Below are positions 1 through 8,528 of a stretch of 64,000 bases of DNA, one piece after another. The DNA is from Rhodobacter sp. (lineage in GTDB: Bacteria > Pseudomonadota > Alphaproteobacteria > Rhodobacterales > Rhodobacteraceae). Under the pieces are notes generated by a model, which saw only the letters and a program-made list of their open reading frames with translations, ran no database searches and was not told the DNA's origin. The first letter of the stretch is position 1, and each line of letters opens with the position of its first letter. The stretch lies in assembly GCA_016704435.1 (NCBI GenBank), contig JADJAB010000017.1, positions 1 to 64,000 on the forward strand, in the 5' to 3' direction. The translations under genes and the position numbers were made by a program.

Positions 1-666
1 GATGCCTTTGCCCGCCACGGGGTCGCCGCCGCGCTGGACCGGATCGTCGCGCTGGTGGTGCAGCCGGGGGTGGAGTTCGGGCACGAAAACGTCATTGCCT
101 ACGCGCCCGAAGCCGCCAGCGCCCTGTCCGCCGCGCGCCGGGACCTGGGTCTGGTCTTTGAGGCGCATTCGACCGACTACCAGACCCCCGCCGCGCTGGC
201 CGCCCTGGTCCGCGATGGCTTTGCCATCCTCAAGGTCGGCCCCTGGCTGAGCTTCGCCTTGCGCGAAACGCTGTACGGGCTGGATGCCATCGCCGCCGAA
301 CTGACCGGAACCGCCCCGCTGCGCGCCGGGATGGAGGCGCTGATGCTGGCCCGGCCCGAGCATTGGCAAAGCCACTATCACGGCACCCCGGCAGAGCAGC
401 GCCTGCAGCGCCATTTCAGCTATTCCGACCGCATCCGCTATTACTGGGCCGATCCGGCAGCACAGGCACTGGTGACCGAGCTGATGGCCCAGCTTCCGCC
501 ACGACTGCCCGAGACGCTGATCTCGCAATACCTTGCACCGGCCTGGCCCGAGGTTCTGTCCGGCCGGACCGAATCCTCGCCCGACGCGCTGCTGCGCGCG
601 GCGGTCGCGCGGGTGCTGCGGGTCTATGGGCGGGCCTGCCATGGCGCCGCGCCTCAGGACCCCTGA
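1..666 (+). CDS. Class II tagatose-bisphosphate aldolase, non-catalytic subunit type (GatZ/KbaZ-like), 3' part
   Basis: The frame is open from the first base and gives the last 221 residues of a GatZ/KbaZ-family protein. The signature blocks FEAHSTDYQTP and ILKVGPWLSFALRE are typical of the family's C-terminal half, which keeps the barrel fold of class II ketose-bisphosphate aldolases but in E. coli acts as a chaperone-like partner of the catalytic subunit GatY/KbaY in galactitol or amino-sugar breakdown. The start, and any catalytic partner, lie outside the window, so the substrate cannot be stated. It converges on the minus-strand aromatic cluster, with only 12 bases between its stop and the next gene's stop. 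Confidence 0.85.
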   Translation, partial: DAFARHGVAAALDRIVALVVQPGVEFGHENVIAYAPEAASALSAARRDLGLVFEAHSTDYQTPAALAALVRDGFAILKVGPWLSFALRETLYGLDAIAAELTGTAPLRAGMEALMLARPEHWQSHYHGTPAEQRLQRHFSYSDRIRYYWADPAAQALVTELMAQLPPRLPETLISQYLAPAWPEVLSGRTESSPDALLRAAVARVLRVYGRACHGAAPQDP

Positions 667-678
667 GGCAGCCGCGCT

Positions 679-885
679 TCAACCGGCCGGGCCGGTGCCC
701 TCACGCGCCAGCGCCAGCGCCTGGTCCAGCACCCTGCGGTCACCGATGTGATTGGCCAGCACCAGCACCAGCCGCGCATTCATTGCGTGGCTTTCGGCCT
801 CGGTCAGGCCCCTGTGGGCAGCCAGGAGGCTGGCGTATAGGCCATCAGGATCGGCCATGTTCGGCGTGGTGATCAGCTGGCTCAT
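679..885 (-). CDS. DUF2783 domain-containing protein
   Basis: A 68-residue protein beginning MSQLITTPNMADPDGLYASL, with the conserved blocks LAAHRGLTEAES and NARLVLVLANHIGD that I associate with DUF2783. Its function is unknown; in alphaproteobacteria it commonly sits beside an FAD monooxygenase of aromatic catabolism, as here. The start at 885 is preferred over the in-frame ATG at 900 because it forms an ATGA overlap with the stop of the upstream monooxygenase and has GGAGG eight bases upstream, implying translational coupling. It has no signal peptide or membrane segment, so it is probably cytoplasmic and may act with the flavoprotein, which is an inference from position only. Confidence 0.8.
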   Translation of the reverse strand: MSQLITTPNMADPDGLYASLLAAHRGLTEAESHAMNARLVLVLANHIGDRRVLDQALALAREGTGPAG

Positions 886-2429
886 GTCCGCCCCTCCCAT
901 GCGGCGGCAAGCGCCGCGGCGACATCCTCCGACGTCGCCTCGACCCAGCGCGCCGCGACGATCTGGTCGGGCCGGATCAGGTAAAGCCCAGTCACCTCAG
1001 ACGCCAGCCATCGCCGGATCACGGCCGCGTTCGGTTGCGGCCGGATCACGGGCAGACCCGGCACCTCGGGCGCCTCGCCAAAGGCCACCAGCACAAAGCG
1101 CCCGCCCAGACGGTCAATCAGCCAGCCATCCCCCTGCGGCGCATCCGGCGCCACCGATCCGGGCCGCGCGCCATCGGGCAAACGCGCATCATCGGGCGCA
1201 TTCAACGGATAGACACAGGGCTTTGACAACCGCCCTGAATTCACCATCGGCCGCGCGAACTCGGCCCGCCCCGCCAGATCCAGCACCGCATCGCGGAACA
1301 ATCGCTCCACCCCATGAGCCGGAGACATGAACCGTGTCGAACGGGACGAGTTCATCAGGTTCTCATCCGCCCCGAACGTCCGTTCACGATCATAGGCCGC
1401 CAGCGCCTTCTCCGGCGCGCGGCCCTGCACCACCGCCGCCAGCCGCCAGCCCAGCGCATCGACATCCTGCAACCCGCTGTTGCCGCCGCGCGCGCCAAAG
1501 GGCGATACCAGATGCGCGCTGTCACCGGCAAAGATCACCCGATCATGCACGAACTTCCGCAACCGCCGGCACTGGAAGGTGTAGATAGAGGTCCAGTCCA
1601 GCGTGAAATCGCGGCGTCCCACCACCTTCTCGATCCGCGGGATGATCCGCTCGGGCAGCTTTTCCACCTCGGGGTCGGCATCCCAGCCCAGTTGCAGGTC
1701 GATGCGGTAGATGTTGTCGGGCTGCTTGTGAAGAAGCGCCGACTGGCCGGTGTGAAAGGTCGGTTCGAACCAGAACAACCGCTCGCTGGGAAAATCCGCC
1801 TGCATCTCGATATCGGCAATCAGGAAGCGCTCCTCGAACAGCTCGCCCTCGAACTCCAGCCCCAGCATGGCGCGGATCGGGCTGCGTGCGCCGTCGCAGG
1901 CGATCACCCAAGTCGCCTCCAGCGCATAGCTGCCATCCGGGGTTTCGACCGTCAGTACGGCATGGTCCGCATGCTGGTCCACCGCCGTCACCCGGTTTTT
2001 CCAGCGCAGGTCAGTGCCGACGGCCAGGGCGCGCGCGACCAGATATTCTTCGACCCGGTATTGCTGCAGGTTCACGAAGGCCGGCATCTTGTGGCCGTCT
2101 TCGGGAAGAAGGTCGAAGCTGAACACCTCTGCCTCGCGGTGGAAAGTGCGACCGACCTTCCAGGTCACGCCCTTGGCCACGCAGGCCTGCCCCACCCCCA
2201 GCCGGTCCAGCACCTCCAGCGCGCGCTTCGACCAGCAGATCGCCCGGCTGCCGACCGACACCACATTGTTGTCATCCAGCACGACCGAGGGCACGCCGTG
2301 GTTCGCCAGTTCCACCGCCATCGCCAGCCCGATCGGCCCGGCACCAATGATCACAACCGGGTGCCGCGGCTCGACTTCCGTCAACCCGCGCGGTGCCACA
2401 TAGTCAAAGGGCTTGTGGTCGTAAGGCAT
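882..2429 (-). CDS. FAD-dependent aromatic monooxygenase (MhpA/PheA-type class A flavoprotein)
   Basis: A 515-residue class A flavoprotein hydroxylase. The dinucleotide-binding motif GAGPIG is at residues 29-34, the CDGARS (DG) motif at about 178-183, and the FAD ribityl-binding GDSAH motif at about 302-306, followed by the FGARGGNSG loop. The C-terminal thioredoxin-like tail matches the 3-(3-hydroxyphenyl)propionate hydroxylase group. It is expected to hydroxylate a phenolic ring with NAD(P)H and O2. The start at 2429 follows a GGGGAGGGG ribosome site; a longer upstream reading lacks homology. It is coupled to the DUF2783 gene and lies just beyond an MBL hydrolase on the same strand. Proximity to hmgA and fahA suggests that it feeds a substrate towards homogentisate, but the substrate is not determined. 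Confidence 0.85.
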   Translation of the reverse strand: MPYDHKPFDYVAPRGLTEVEPRHPVVIIGAGPIGLAMAVELANHGVPSVVLDDNNVVSVGSRAICWSKRALEVLDRLGVGQACVAKGVTWKVGRTFHREAEVFSFDLLPEDGHKMPAFVNLQQYRVEEYLVARALAVGTDLRWKNRVTAVDQHADHAVLTVETPDGSYALEATWVIACDGARSPIRAMLGLEFEGELFEERFLIADIEMQADFPSERLFWFEPTFHTGQSALLHKQPDNIYRIDLQLGWDADPEVEKLPERIIPRIEKVVGRRDFTLDWTSIYTFQCRRLRKFVHDRVIFAGDSAHLVSPFGARGGNSGLQDVDALGWRLAAVVQGRAPEKALAAYDRERTFGADENLMNSSRSTRFMSPAHGVERLFRDAVLDLAGRAEFARPMVNSGRLSKPCVYPLNAPDDARLPDGARPGSVAPDAPQGDGWLIDRLGGRFVLVAFGEAPEVPGLPVIRPQPNAAVIRRWLASEVTGLYLIRPDQIVAARWVEATSEDVAAALAAAWEGRT

Positions 2430-2450
2430 GTCCCCTCCCCGGAATGCTGG

Positions 2451-2476
2451 CTTCATCTTGGCCAAAGTACTCCGGG
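2451..2476 (-). repeat. Dispersed GGAGTATTT-type intergenic element, copy 1
   Basis: On the minus strand this reads CCCCGGAGTACTTTGGCC followed by AAGATGAAG. It lies between the MBL hydrolase stop and the monooxygenase start, in the reading direction of the gene it follows. This copy has a C for T change in the core (GTACTTT). Confidence 0.6.
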
Positions 2477-2520
2477 GATTCCGGAAGGCTGGCCCCCCGG
2501 CGTTGGCCCCGGTTACGATT

Positions 2521-3471
2521 TCAGCCCTGCAGCGCTTCCCACATCTGGCGGTCGCGTTCGGCCGTCCAGATCCGCGGGCTGTCCAAACCCCGCGCTTCGT
2601 CATAGGCGCGAGCCACGTTGAACGGCAGGCAATGCTCATAGATGGCAAAGCCCTTGAACTTGCCGTCGCATTCCGCCCGCACCGCGTCCCAGGCTTCCTT
2701 CAGGCTGCCGCCCCGTGCCGCCACCCGTGCCGCCGGGCGATAGGTGCTGTCGATGAAATCGGCCGTGGATTCGATGGCCTTGCCGACCATGTCACGCCCC
2801 ACCAGCGCATCGCCGCGGCCGGGCGCGATGGCAACCGGATCAAAGGCCGAAATCGACTCCAGCGTGCCGCCCCAATCGGCGAAATGCCCGTCGCCACAAT
2901 AGCAGGCCGAGTGGTATTCGACGATATCGCCGGTGAACATCACCTCGGCATCCGGCACCCAGACCACGGCATCGCCTGCGGTATGGGCGCGGCCCAGATG
3001 CATGATGTCGACCCGCCGCCTGCCCAGATAGACCGTCATCGCGTCGCTGAATGTCGTGGTCGGCCAGGTCAGGCCGGGAATTTCCTCATGCCCCTGGAAC
3101 AGGCGCGGAAAGCGCCCGAACTCGCTGTCCCAGTCCTCTTGCCCGCGTTCCACCACCATGGCCCGCGCGGCATCCGACATGATCACTTCCCGCGCGCCAT
3201 AGGCCGACGCGCCCAACACCCGCACCGCATGGTAGTGCGTCAGCACCAGATGGGTGATCGGCTTGTCCGTTACCCCCCGTATGCATTCGATCACCTTGCG
3301 CGCCAGTCGTGGCGTCGCCTGCGCCTCGACCACCATCACCGAGTCATCGCCGATGATGACGCCGGTGTTCGGATCGCCCTCGGCGGTAAAGGCCCAGAGG
3401 CCGGCGCCCACTTCGGTGAAACTGGTCTTCTTTTCCGTCAGATCGCCGGCGGATGCGAATCCCTTGGCCAT
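2521..3471 (-). CDS. MBL-fold metallo-hydrolase with atypical HYHAVR motif
   Basis: A 316-residue metallo-beta-lactamase fold protein of the SoxH/glyoxalase II-like group. The usual HxHxDH signature is replaced by HYHAVR (His79, His81), so the Asp and third His that normally complete the second metal site are absent. Later ligands are present: RAHTAGD (about His163) and FTGD (about Asp182). It may bind a single metal or use different chemistry. The start at 3471 is chosen because homology begins there; a longer reading to 3561 adds Arg-rich non-conserved residues. It is transcribed towards the FAD monooxygenase and DUF2783 genes, so it probably belongs to the same catabolic unit, for instance in ring-cleavage product or thioester hydrolysis (inference). 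Confidence 0.8.
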   Translation of the reverse strand: MAKGFASAGDLTEKKTSFTEVGAGLWAFTAEGDPNTGVIIGDDSVMVVEAQATPRLARKVIECIRGVTDKPITHLVLTHYHAVRVLGASAYGAREVIMSDAARAMVVERGQEDWDSEFGRFPRLFQGHEEIPGLTWPTTTFSDAMTVYLGRRRVDIMHLGRAHTAGDAVVWVPDAEVMFTGDIVEYHSACYCGDGHFADWGGTLESISAFDPVAIAPGRGDALVGRDMVGKAIESTADFIDSTYRPAARVAARGGSLKEAWDAVRAECDGKFKGFAIYEHCLPFNVARAYDEARGLDSPRIWTAERDRQMWEALQG

Positions 3472-3517
3472 ATCATTCCCCTTGCCGGGCTTCGATTCCC
3501 GTGATTCCCTGCGCCGC

Positions 3518-4075
3518 ATGAGCAAACGCATTCCATACCTGATCACTGCCCTGATCGTCACCCTTGCGGCCGCCTATCTGTTGTGGATCGGACAAGAACC
3601 GATCTGCAAATGCGGCGACATCAAGCTGTGGCAGGGCCAGGTCGTCAGTTCCGAAAACAGCCAACACATATCGGACTGGTATACCCCCAGTCACATCATC
3701 CACGGTTTCCTGTTTTTCGGCGTGCTGTGGCTTGTCGCCCGACGCCTTGCCCTTGGCTGGCGGCTGGCCATCGCCACGCTGATCGAAAGTGCCTGGGAGA
3801 TCGTCGAGAACTCCGAAACCGTGATCGAGCGCTATCGCAGCGTGACGATCAGCCTCGACTACTACGGCGACTCGGTGCTGAATTCGGTCTGCGACATCCT
3901 GGCAATGACGTTCGGCTTTTTTCTGGCCTCGCGCCTGCCGGTCTGGGCGACGGTTACGCTTGCGCTGTCCTTCGAGGCCTTCACGATCTGGATGATCCGC
4001 GACGGGCTGGCGCTGAACGTGCTGATGCTGCTTTACCCCCTCGACTGGATGGCAGGCTGGCAGGCGGGCCGCTAG
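3518..4075 (+). CDS. DUF2585 family membrane protein
   Basis: A 185-residue protein with several hydrophobic segments: an N-terminal helix (ITALIVTLAAAYLLWIG), a middle helix near FLFFGVLWLVARR, and two C-terminal helices. It carries the conserved DUF2585 features CKCGDIKLWQ, SEWY/SDWYTPSHIIHG and ESAWEIVENS. The polar residues D, H and E in the membrane-proximal motifs recall a PAP2-like or rhomboid-like core, but no function is established. The ATG at 3518 lies 46 bases from the divergent MBL start. A longer in-frame reading from 3254 runs antisense through the MBL gene and was discarded. It ends two bases before the convergent fahA stop. Confidence 0.8.
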   Translation: MSKRIPYLITALIVTLAAAYLLWIGQEPICKCGDIKLWQGQVVSSENSQHISDWYTPSHIIHGFLFFGVLWLVARRLALGWRLAIATLIESAWEIVENSETVIERYRSVTISLDYYGDSVLNSVCDILAMTFGFFLASRLPVWATVTLALSFEAFTIWMIRDGLALNVLMLLYPLDWMAGWQAGR

Positions 4076-4077
4076 CG

Positions 4078-5337
4078 TCACCGCCCCGCCCCCACCGGGT
4101 CTTTATGCGCCGCCAGAACCCGCCCCGCGCAATCGCCAAAGCCGATCCGATAGCCCGCCCCTTGCGCATGGCCGCGCAAGGTCAGCGTATCGCCATCTTC
4201 CAGAAAACTGCGCCTGCCGCCCGTTATCTCCACCGGCTCCTTGCCGCCCCAGGACAATTCCAGCAGGCTGCCCCGGCTGTCCTTCGTCGGCCCCGAGACG
4301 GTGCCCGACCCCAGAAGATCGCCCACCGTCATCGGGCAGCCGCTGGTCGTATGATGCGCCAGCTGCTGCGCGGCGGAATAATACATCTCGGCGTAGTTGG
4401 TGCGCGACAGCACGGTCTCGGCGCCGCCTTCCGGCTGCAAAGCCACTTCCAGCGCGATGTCATAGAGCATCGGCCCCATCTCTTGCAGATGCGGCAGCAG
4501 CGGCACCTCGCGGTCGGGGGTGGAAACCCGGAACGGCTCCAGCGCCGCCTTCATCACGATCCAGGGGGAAATCGTCGTCGCCGTCGCCTTGGCCTGGAAC
4601 GGCCCCAGCGGCTGATACTCCCAGGCCTGGATGTCACGCGCCGACCAGTCGTTCAACAGCACATAGCCAAAGATCATCGCATCGGCTTCGGCGACCGACA
4701 CCATGCCTTCGGACGCGCAGCCAACGACCGCGCCCATCTCCAGCTCCAGATCGAACCGGCGGCTGGGCTGGAACGACGGCAGCGCATGATCCGGCCCCTT
4801 CACCTGCCCCCATGGCCGTCGCACCGGGGTGCCCGAGACCACCACCGAAGACGCCCGGCCATTGTAGCCGATCGGGATATGCAGCCAGTTCGGCGGCAAG
4901 GCGTTCTCCGGCCCCCGGAACATCGAGCCGACGTTGAACGCATGGTTCCGCCCGGCATAGAAATCGGTGTATTCGGCCACAAGAAACGGCATGTGCAGGG
5001 TCGCATCGGAAAGCGGCACCAGACAGGGCTCCACCTCCGCCCGCAAGGCCGACCCTTCGTGCAGCATCTTGCCAAGCCGCGCCCGCAAGCTTGCCCAGAC
5101 CTCTGGCCCCGCCTCCATCACATCATTCCAGAACGGCACGTCCAGCAGTGGCCCACCGTCCAGAACCAGCAGCCCTGCTTCCTCCAGCCCCGCCACGTCC
5201 AGAACGAAATCGCCAATCGCCACGCCACAGCGCGGCTCATCCCCCGCAACCGAGAATACCCCGCAGGGCAGGTTGTTCAGGGGAAATTGTCCCTCTGCCT
5301 GATTGGCACTTTCCACCCATGACCGGATCAGACCCAC
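4078..5337 (-). CDS. fahA: Fumarylacetoacetase
   Basis: A 419-residue fumarylacetoacetate hydrolase, the full length for the family. It cleaves fumarylacetoacetate to fumarate and acetoacetate, the last step of tyrosine/homogentisate breakdown. Recognisable blocks are SWVESAN near the N-terminus, YTDFYAGRNHAFNVG (metal and active-site region), DLELEMGAVVG with its acidic metal ligands, LLNDWSARDIQAWEYQPLGP and LLGSGTVSGP. The start is a GTG at 5337; no ATG lies in the right place, and AGGAA sits immediately upstream. It follows hmgA on the same strand with a hairpin-bearing repeat element in the 77-base gap, so transcription from hmgA may be partly attenuated before it. Confidence 0.93.
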   Translation of the reverse strand: MGLIRSWVESANQAEGQFPLNNLPCGVFSVAGDEPRCGVAIGDFVLDVAGLEEAGLLVLDGGPLLDVPFWNDVMEAGPEVWASLRARLGKMLHEGSALRAEVEPCLVPLSDATLHMPFLVAEYTDFYAGRNHAFNVGSMFRGPENALPPNWLHIPIGYNGRASSVVVSGTPVRRPWGQVKGPDHALPSFQPSRRFDLELEMGAVVGCASEGMVSVAEADAMIFGYVLLNDWSARDIQAWEYQPLGPFQAKATATTISPWIVMKAALEPFRVSTPDREVPLLPHLQEMGPMLYDIALEVALQPEGGAETVLSRTNYAEMYYSAAQQLAHHTTSGCPMTVGDLLGSGTVSGPTKDSRGSLLELSWGGKEPVEITGGRRSFLEDGDTLTLRGHAQGAGYRIGFGDCAGRVLAAHKDPVGAGR

Positions 5338-5348
5338 TTCCTGCGCCC

Positions 5349-5400
5349 CTTCATCTTGGCAAAAATACTCCGCGGGGGTCCGGGGGCGCGAAGCCCCCGG
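5349..5400 (-). repeat. Dispersed GGAGTATTT element with GC hairpin, copy 2
   Basis: On the minus strand a perfect 8-bp hairpin (CCGGGGGC, loop TTCGC, GCCCCCGG; 5380-5400) is followed by ACCCCCGCGGAGTATTTTTG and CCAAGATGAAG. The hairpin then T-rich core looks like an intrinsic terminator placed directly after hmgA and before fahA. It is the clearest full copy, together with that at 57311-57353. Confidence 0.65.
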
Positions 5401-5414
5401 TCCGTCCCGTCAAC

Positions 5415-6776
5415 TCACTTGACGCCCGGGGTTCCGTCGAACTTCTTCTCCAGAGACCCCCAGCAGTCGATATAGTCTTCCTGCAGATGCCCCGCCGTGG
5501 CGGCAAAGGGCGTCAGGTGCTGCGGAAACCGGGTCTCGATCATGAAGGACATGGTGTTGTCCAGCTTTTCCGGCGCCAGATTGGCGTTTGAGGCCCCCTC
5601 GAACGCCTGCTGATCCGGCCCGTGCGGCAGCATGCAGTTGTGCAGGCTCATGCCACCGGGCACGAACCCCTTCGGCTTGGCATCATAGATACCGTAGATG
5701 TTGCCCATCAATTCCGACATGACGTTCTTGTGGTACCATGGCGGGCGGAACGTATTCTCGGCGACCATCCAGCGTTCGCGGAAGAGCGCAAAGTCGATGT
5801 TCGCGGTGCCCTCGATGCCAGAAGGCGCGGTCAGCACGGTGAAGATGCTGGGATCAGGGTGATCGAACAGGATCGCGCCGACCGGGCAATAGGTCTTCAG
5901 ATCATACTTCACCGGGCAGTAGTTGCCATGCCAGGCCACCACGTCCAGAGGCGAGTGGCCGATCTTCGTCTCATGGAACTGGCCGCACCATTTCACGGTG
6001 ACGGTCGACGCCGCCTCGCGGTCCTCGAACGCCGCCACCGGGGTCTTGAAATCGCGGCGGTTGGCCATGCAGTTTGCTCCGATCGGGCCGCGGCCGGGCA
6101 ACTGGAACTTCTGGCCGTAGTTTTCACAGACGAAGCCGCGACACGGGCCTTCCAGCACCTCTGCCCGGTAGACCAGACCGCGCGGCAGGATGGCAATCTC
6201 TTGCGGCGCGATGTCGATGATCCCCAACTCGGTGCAGAACCTCAGGCGGCCTTCCTGCGGCACCACCAGCAATTCGCCATCTGCCGAGAAGAAGTAGTCA
6301 TCCTTCATCGACTCGGTCACCAGATAGACATGGCTGGCCATGCCGGTCTGCGTGTTCACATCGCCCGCCGTCACCATGGTGCGCATGCCGGTCAGCCAGG
6401 TCAGCGCCTGCCCGGTATGTTCCACCGGATCCCAGCGGTATTGACCAAGCGAGATGATGTCAGGGTCAATCAACGGCGCCGATTTCCACAACGGCAGGTC
6501 GATCTTCTTGAACCGGTGCGTATGCTTGACCGAGGGCCGGATGCGATAGCACCAGGTCCGCTCGTTCTGATGGCTGGGCGCGGTAAAGGCGGTGCCGGAA
6601 AGCTGCTCGCCATACAGCCCGTAGTTGCACTTCTGCGGGCTGTTCATGCCCTGCGGCAGGGCACCCGGCAGGGCCTCGGTCTCGAAATCATTGCCGAAGC
6701 CGGGCATGTAGCCCTCGACCGTGCCCTTGGTGTCGACGGCCCGGACCAGACCGCTGTGGCGTGCTTCAATGTTCAT
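5415..6776 (-). CDS. hmgA: Homogentisate 1,2-dioxygenase
   Basis: A 453-residue Fe(II) extradiol-type dioxygenase opening the homogentisate ring to maleylacetoacetate. Family blocks include PGFGNDFETEALPGALP near the N-terminus, YGLYGEQLSGTAFTAP, GRGPIGANCMANRRDF, and the metal/active-site stretch HPDPSIFTVL ... FRPPWYHKNVMSE with the GMSLHNCMLPHGPD block. The start at 6776 has a GGGGGAGGG ribosome site; an in-frame extension to 6875 runs through the promoter and is rejected. It is the first gene of an hmgA-fahA unit. A perfect palindrome at 6833-6850, 56 bases before the start, is a likely operator, possibly for the MarR protein encoded at 8103. Confidence 0.94.
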   Translation of the reverse strand: MNIEARHSGLVRAVDTKGTVEGYMPGFGNDFETEALPGALPQGMNSPQKCNYGLYGEQLSGTAFTAPSHQNERTWCYRIRPSVKHTHRFKKIDLPLWKSAPLIDPDIISLGQYRWDPVEHTGQALTWLTGMRTMVTAGDVNTQTGMASHVYLVTESMKDDYFFSADGELLVVPQEGRLRFCTELGIIDIAPQEIAILPRGLVYRAEVLEGPCRGFVCENYGQKFQLPGRGPIGANCMANRRDFKTPVAAFEDREAASTVTVKWCGQFHETKIGHSPLDVVAWHGNYCPVKYDLKTYCPVGAILFDHPDPSIFTVLTAPSGIEGTANIDFALFRERWMVAENTFRPPWYHKNVMSELMGNIYGIYDAKPKGFVPGGMSLHNCMLPHGPDQQAFEGASNANLAPEKLDNTMSFMIETRFPQHLTPFAATAGHLQEDYIDCWGSLEKKFDGTPGVK

Positions 6777-6832
6777 CGCCGCCCTCCCCCGCGCAAAAGA
6801 TGAAAAGATGAGTCTCGCTTGTGGGGAAATTA

Positions 6833-6850
6833 TCGTTGCACTTGCAACGA
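6833..6850. promoter_or_regulatory. Palindromic operator candidate upstream of hmgA
   Basis: TCGTTGCACTTGCAACGA is a perfect inverted repeat (7-bp arms, 4-base centre). It lies between the MFS transporter stop and hmgA, where the hmgA promoter must be. Its size and symmetry suit a winged-helix dimer such as MarR, and a MarR gene lies 1.3 kb away beside maiA. No second copy was found upstream of that regulator. Confidence 0.55.
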
Positions 6851-6881
6851 AGTCAAGGGCCACTCCTGCGCCCAAGTCGGA

Positions 6882-7984
6882 TCAGCGCGCCATGCCGCGC
6901 AGCGCAAGCAAGGCGGCAAGGCTGGCAGGGACGGTCAGGCACAGCAGCAGCCAGAAGAATCCGCGTTCCCCCATCCCGGCGGACAGGGCAGACAGGACCA
7001 GCGGCATGGAGATGCCGCCGACAAGGCCGGCCGACAGGATCACCGGGGTCACGCGCGGGTCGTCGCCCATCTTGCGGGCGGCGGTGACGAAGAAGCCGGG
7101 AAAGAACATGCCGCAGGAAATCCCCAGCGCGACGAAGGCCGGGCCTGGCGCCCAAAGCACCGCAACCAGCGCGGCAAGCGCGGCCCAGGCCATGGCGGCA
7201 AGGTACAGCGCGAAGGACGGCACCCGATGCGCCATCACGCCCAGCACCACCCGTGCCAGCAGGAAAGCGACGAAGAAGCCGGACAACAGCCGCGCGGCCG
7301 CGGTCTCGGTCTCACCCGCCGTGACGAGGGCGGTGGGGCCGAGGCCGATCAGGCTGGCCTCGATCCCGATGCCGATGGCGCCGAAGGCCATGATCGGCCA
7401 GTGGATGCGAAAGCCGGACCGCACTGGCGGGGCGCCGGAGGCGGGTGCCCCGCCTTCTCGCCGGCGAAAAGCCAGATCGCCGCGCACAGTGCCGCCGTCA
7501 TCGCAAAGGCAAGGGCCGATGCGCTGCCCAGCCCGACAAAGATCAGCGGCGCTGCAATAGCCCCCGCCGCGAAGGCCGCGTTCAGCAAGCTCAGCATCGA
7601 GGCGCCGCGCGGACCGAACGCCTTCAGCACGCGCGGGTTGAAGGTGGCCGTCGCCAGGCCAAAGCCGGTGCCGAAGACCAGCGCGCCCAGCAGCATCACC
7701 GCCCAGCCGGGCTGCACGGCCATCATCGCTGCCCCCAGCGCCAGCAGCCCCAGCACATGGCGCGGCTGCGCGCGCTGGCCAAAGCCATAGGTCGATCCGA
7801 CGCCCAGCGCGCTGCCGATCCAGAGCGCCGAGATCAGGACCGCAGACTGCCCCTCTGCCAGCAGGAAAAGCCGCGTCAGTACCGGCAGCGCCGGCCCGAA
7901 CAGCGCCTGTCCGAAGCCCATCAGCACAAAGGTCGCCAGCCCGACGGCCAACAGTCGCCGCCTTGCCGCCAGTTCGTCCTGCAC
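6882..7984 (-). CDS. MFS transporter (frameshifted)
   Basis: A major facilitator protein of about 367 residues in two frames. The N-terminal half starts at 7984 (MQDELAARRRLLAVG) and carries the first six membrane segments; the C-terminal half continues in another frame from about 7445 (PPVRSGFRIHWPIMAFG onwards). Inserting one G in the GGGG run (CCCC on the plus strand, 7448-7451) joins them at LFAGEKAGAPASGAPP and gives an exact reading frame to the stop at 6882. A sequencing deletion is the simplest explanation. It lies upstream of hmgA on the same strand and could import an aromatic substrate or export a product; the solute is unknown. Confidence 0.75.
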
Positions 7985-8102
7985 GTCCGGTTACTCCTGC
8001 CACTGCGGCACAGCCTTTGCCCGGCGGCGCGGAACTGTCAACGCTTGCAGGCGGGCAGTCTTTGGGTCAGCAATGGTCGGACCAAGCCCGAATGCCCCTG
8101 CC

Positions 8103-8528
8103 ATGCCCCAGTTCGACCTTTCAGCCTTTCTGCCCTATCGGCTGGCCGTCGCATCGGCCCGCGTGTCGAAGGATTTCGCCGACCGATACCGGGCCGAATT
8201 CGGTCTTTCCATCCCGGAATGGCGCGTGCTGGCGCATCTGGCGGGGGGCGATGCGGTTTCGGTGCGCGAAATCCACGCGCGGGTGGACATGGACAAATCC
8301 AAGGTCAGCCGGGCGGCGGCGCGGCTGGAAAGTGCCGGACTGATCGAAAAGCGGGAAAGTGCCGTGGACCGGCGGCTTCTGGACATGCGGCTGACGCCGC
8401 AGGGGCATGACCTGATCGGACGGATCATGCCCATTGCCGATAGGTTTCAGTCCGATCTCGAAACCCGGCTGGGCGCCGATGCAGCACCTTTCCGCCGTGC
8501 CTTGCGGGCATTGCTGGGGGAAGAATGA
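8103..8528 (+). CDS. MarR family transcriptional regulator
   Basis: A 141-residue winged-helix regulator. It begins MPQFDLSAFLPYRLAVASAR, has the recognition region VSVREIHARVDMDKSKVSRA at about residues 56-75, then the wing with the MarR signature ESAVDRRLLDMRLTPQG. The start at 8103 is preferred to an in-frame ATG at 8073 because the homologous region begins there, though neither has a clear ribosome site. Its stop overlaps the maiA start (ATGA), so regulator and isomerase are co-translated. The context suggests a regulator of homogentisate catabolism, perhaps acting on the palindrome upstream of hmgA (inference). Confidence 0.85.
   Translation: MPQFDLSAFLPYRLAVASARVSKDFADRYRAEFGLSIPEWRVLAHLAGGDAVSVREIHARVDMDKSKVSRAAARLESAGLIEKRESAVDRRLLDMRLTPQGHDLIGRIMPIADRFQSDLETRLGADAAPFRRALRALLGEE

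Noticed and set aside
3254..3517. N-terminal extension of the DUF2585 protein
   Set aside because: The extra residues are antisense to the MBL hydrolase and contain no family sequence; the ATG at 3518 starts at the first membrane helix.
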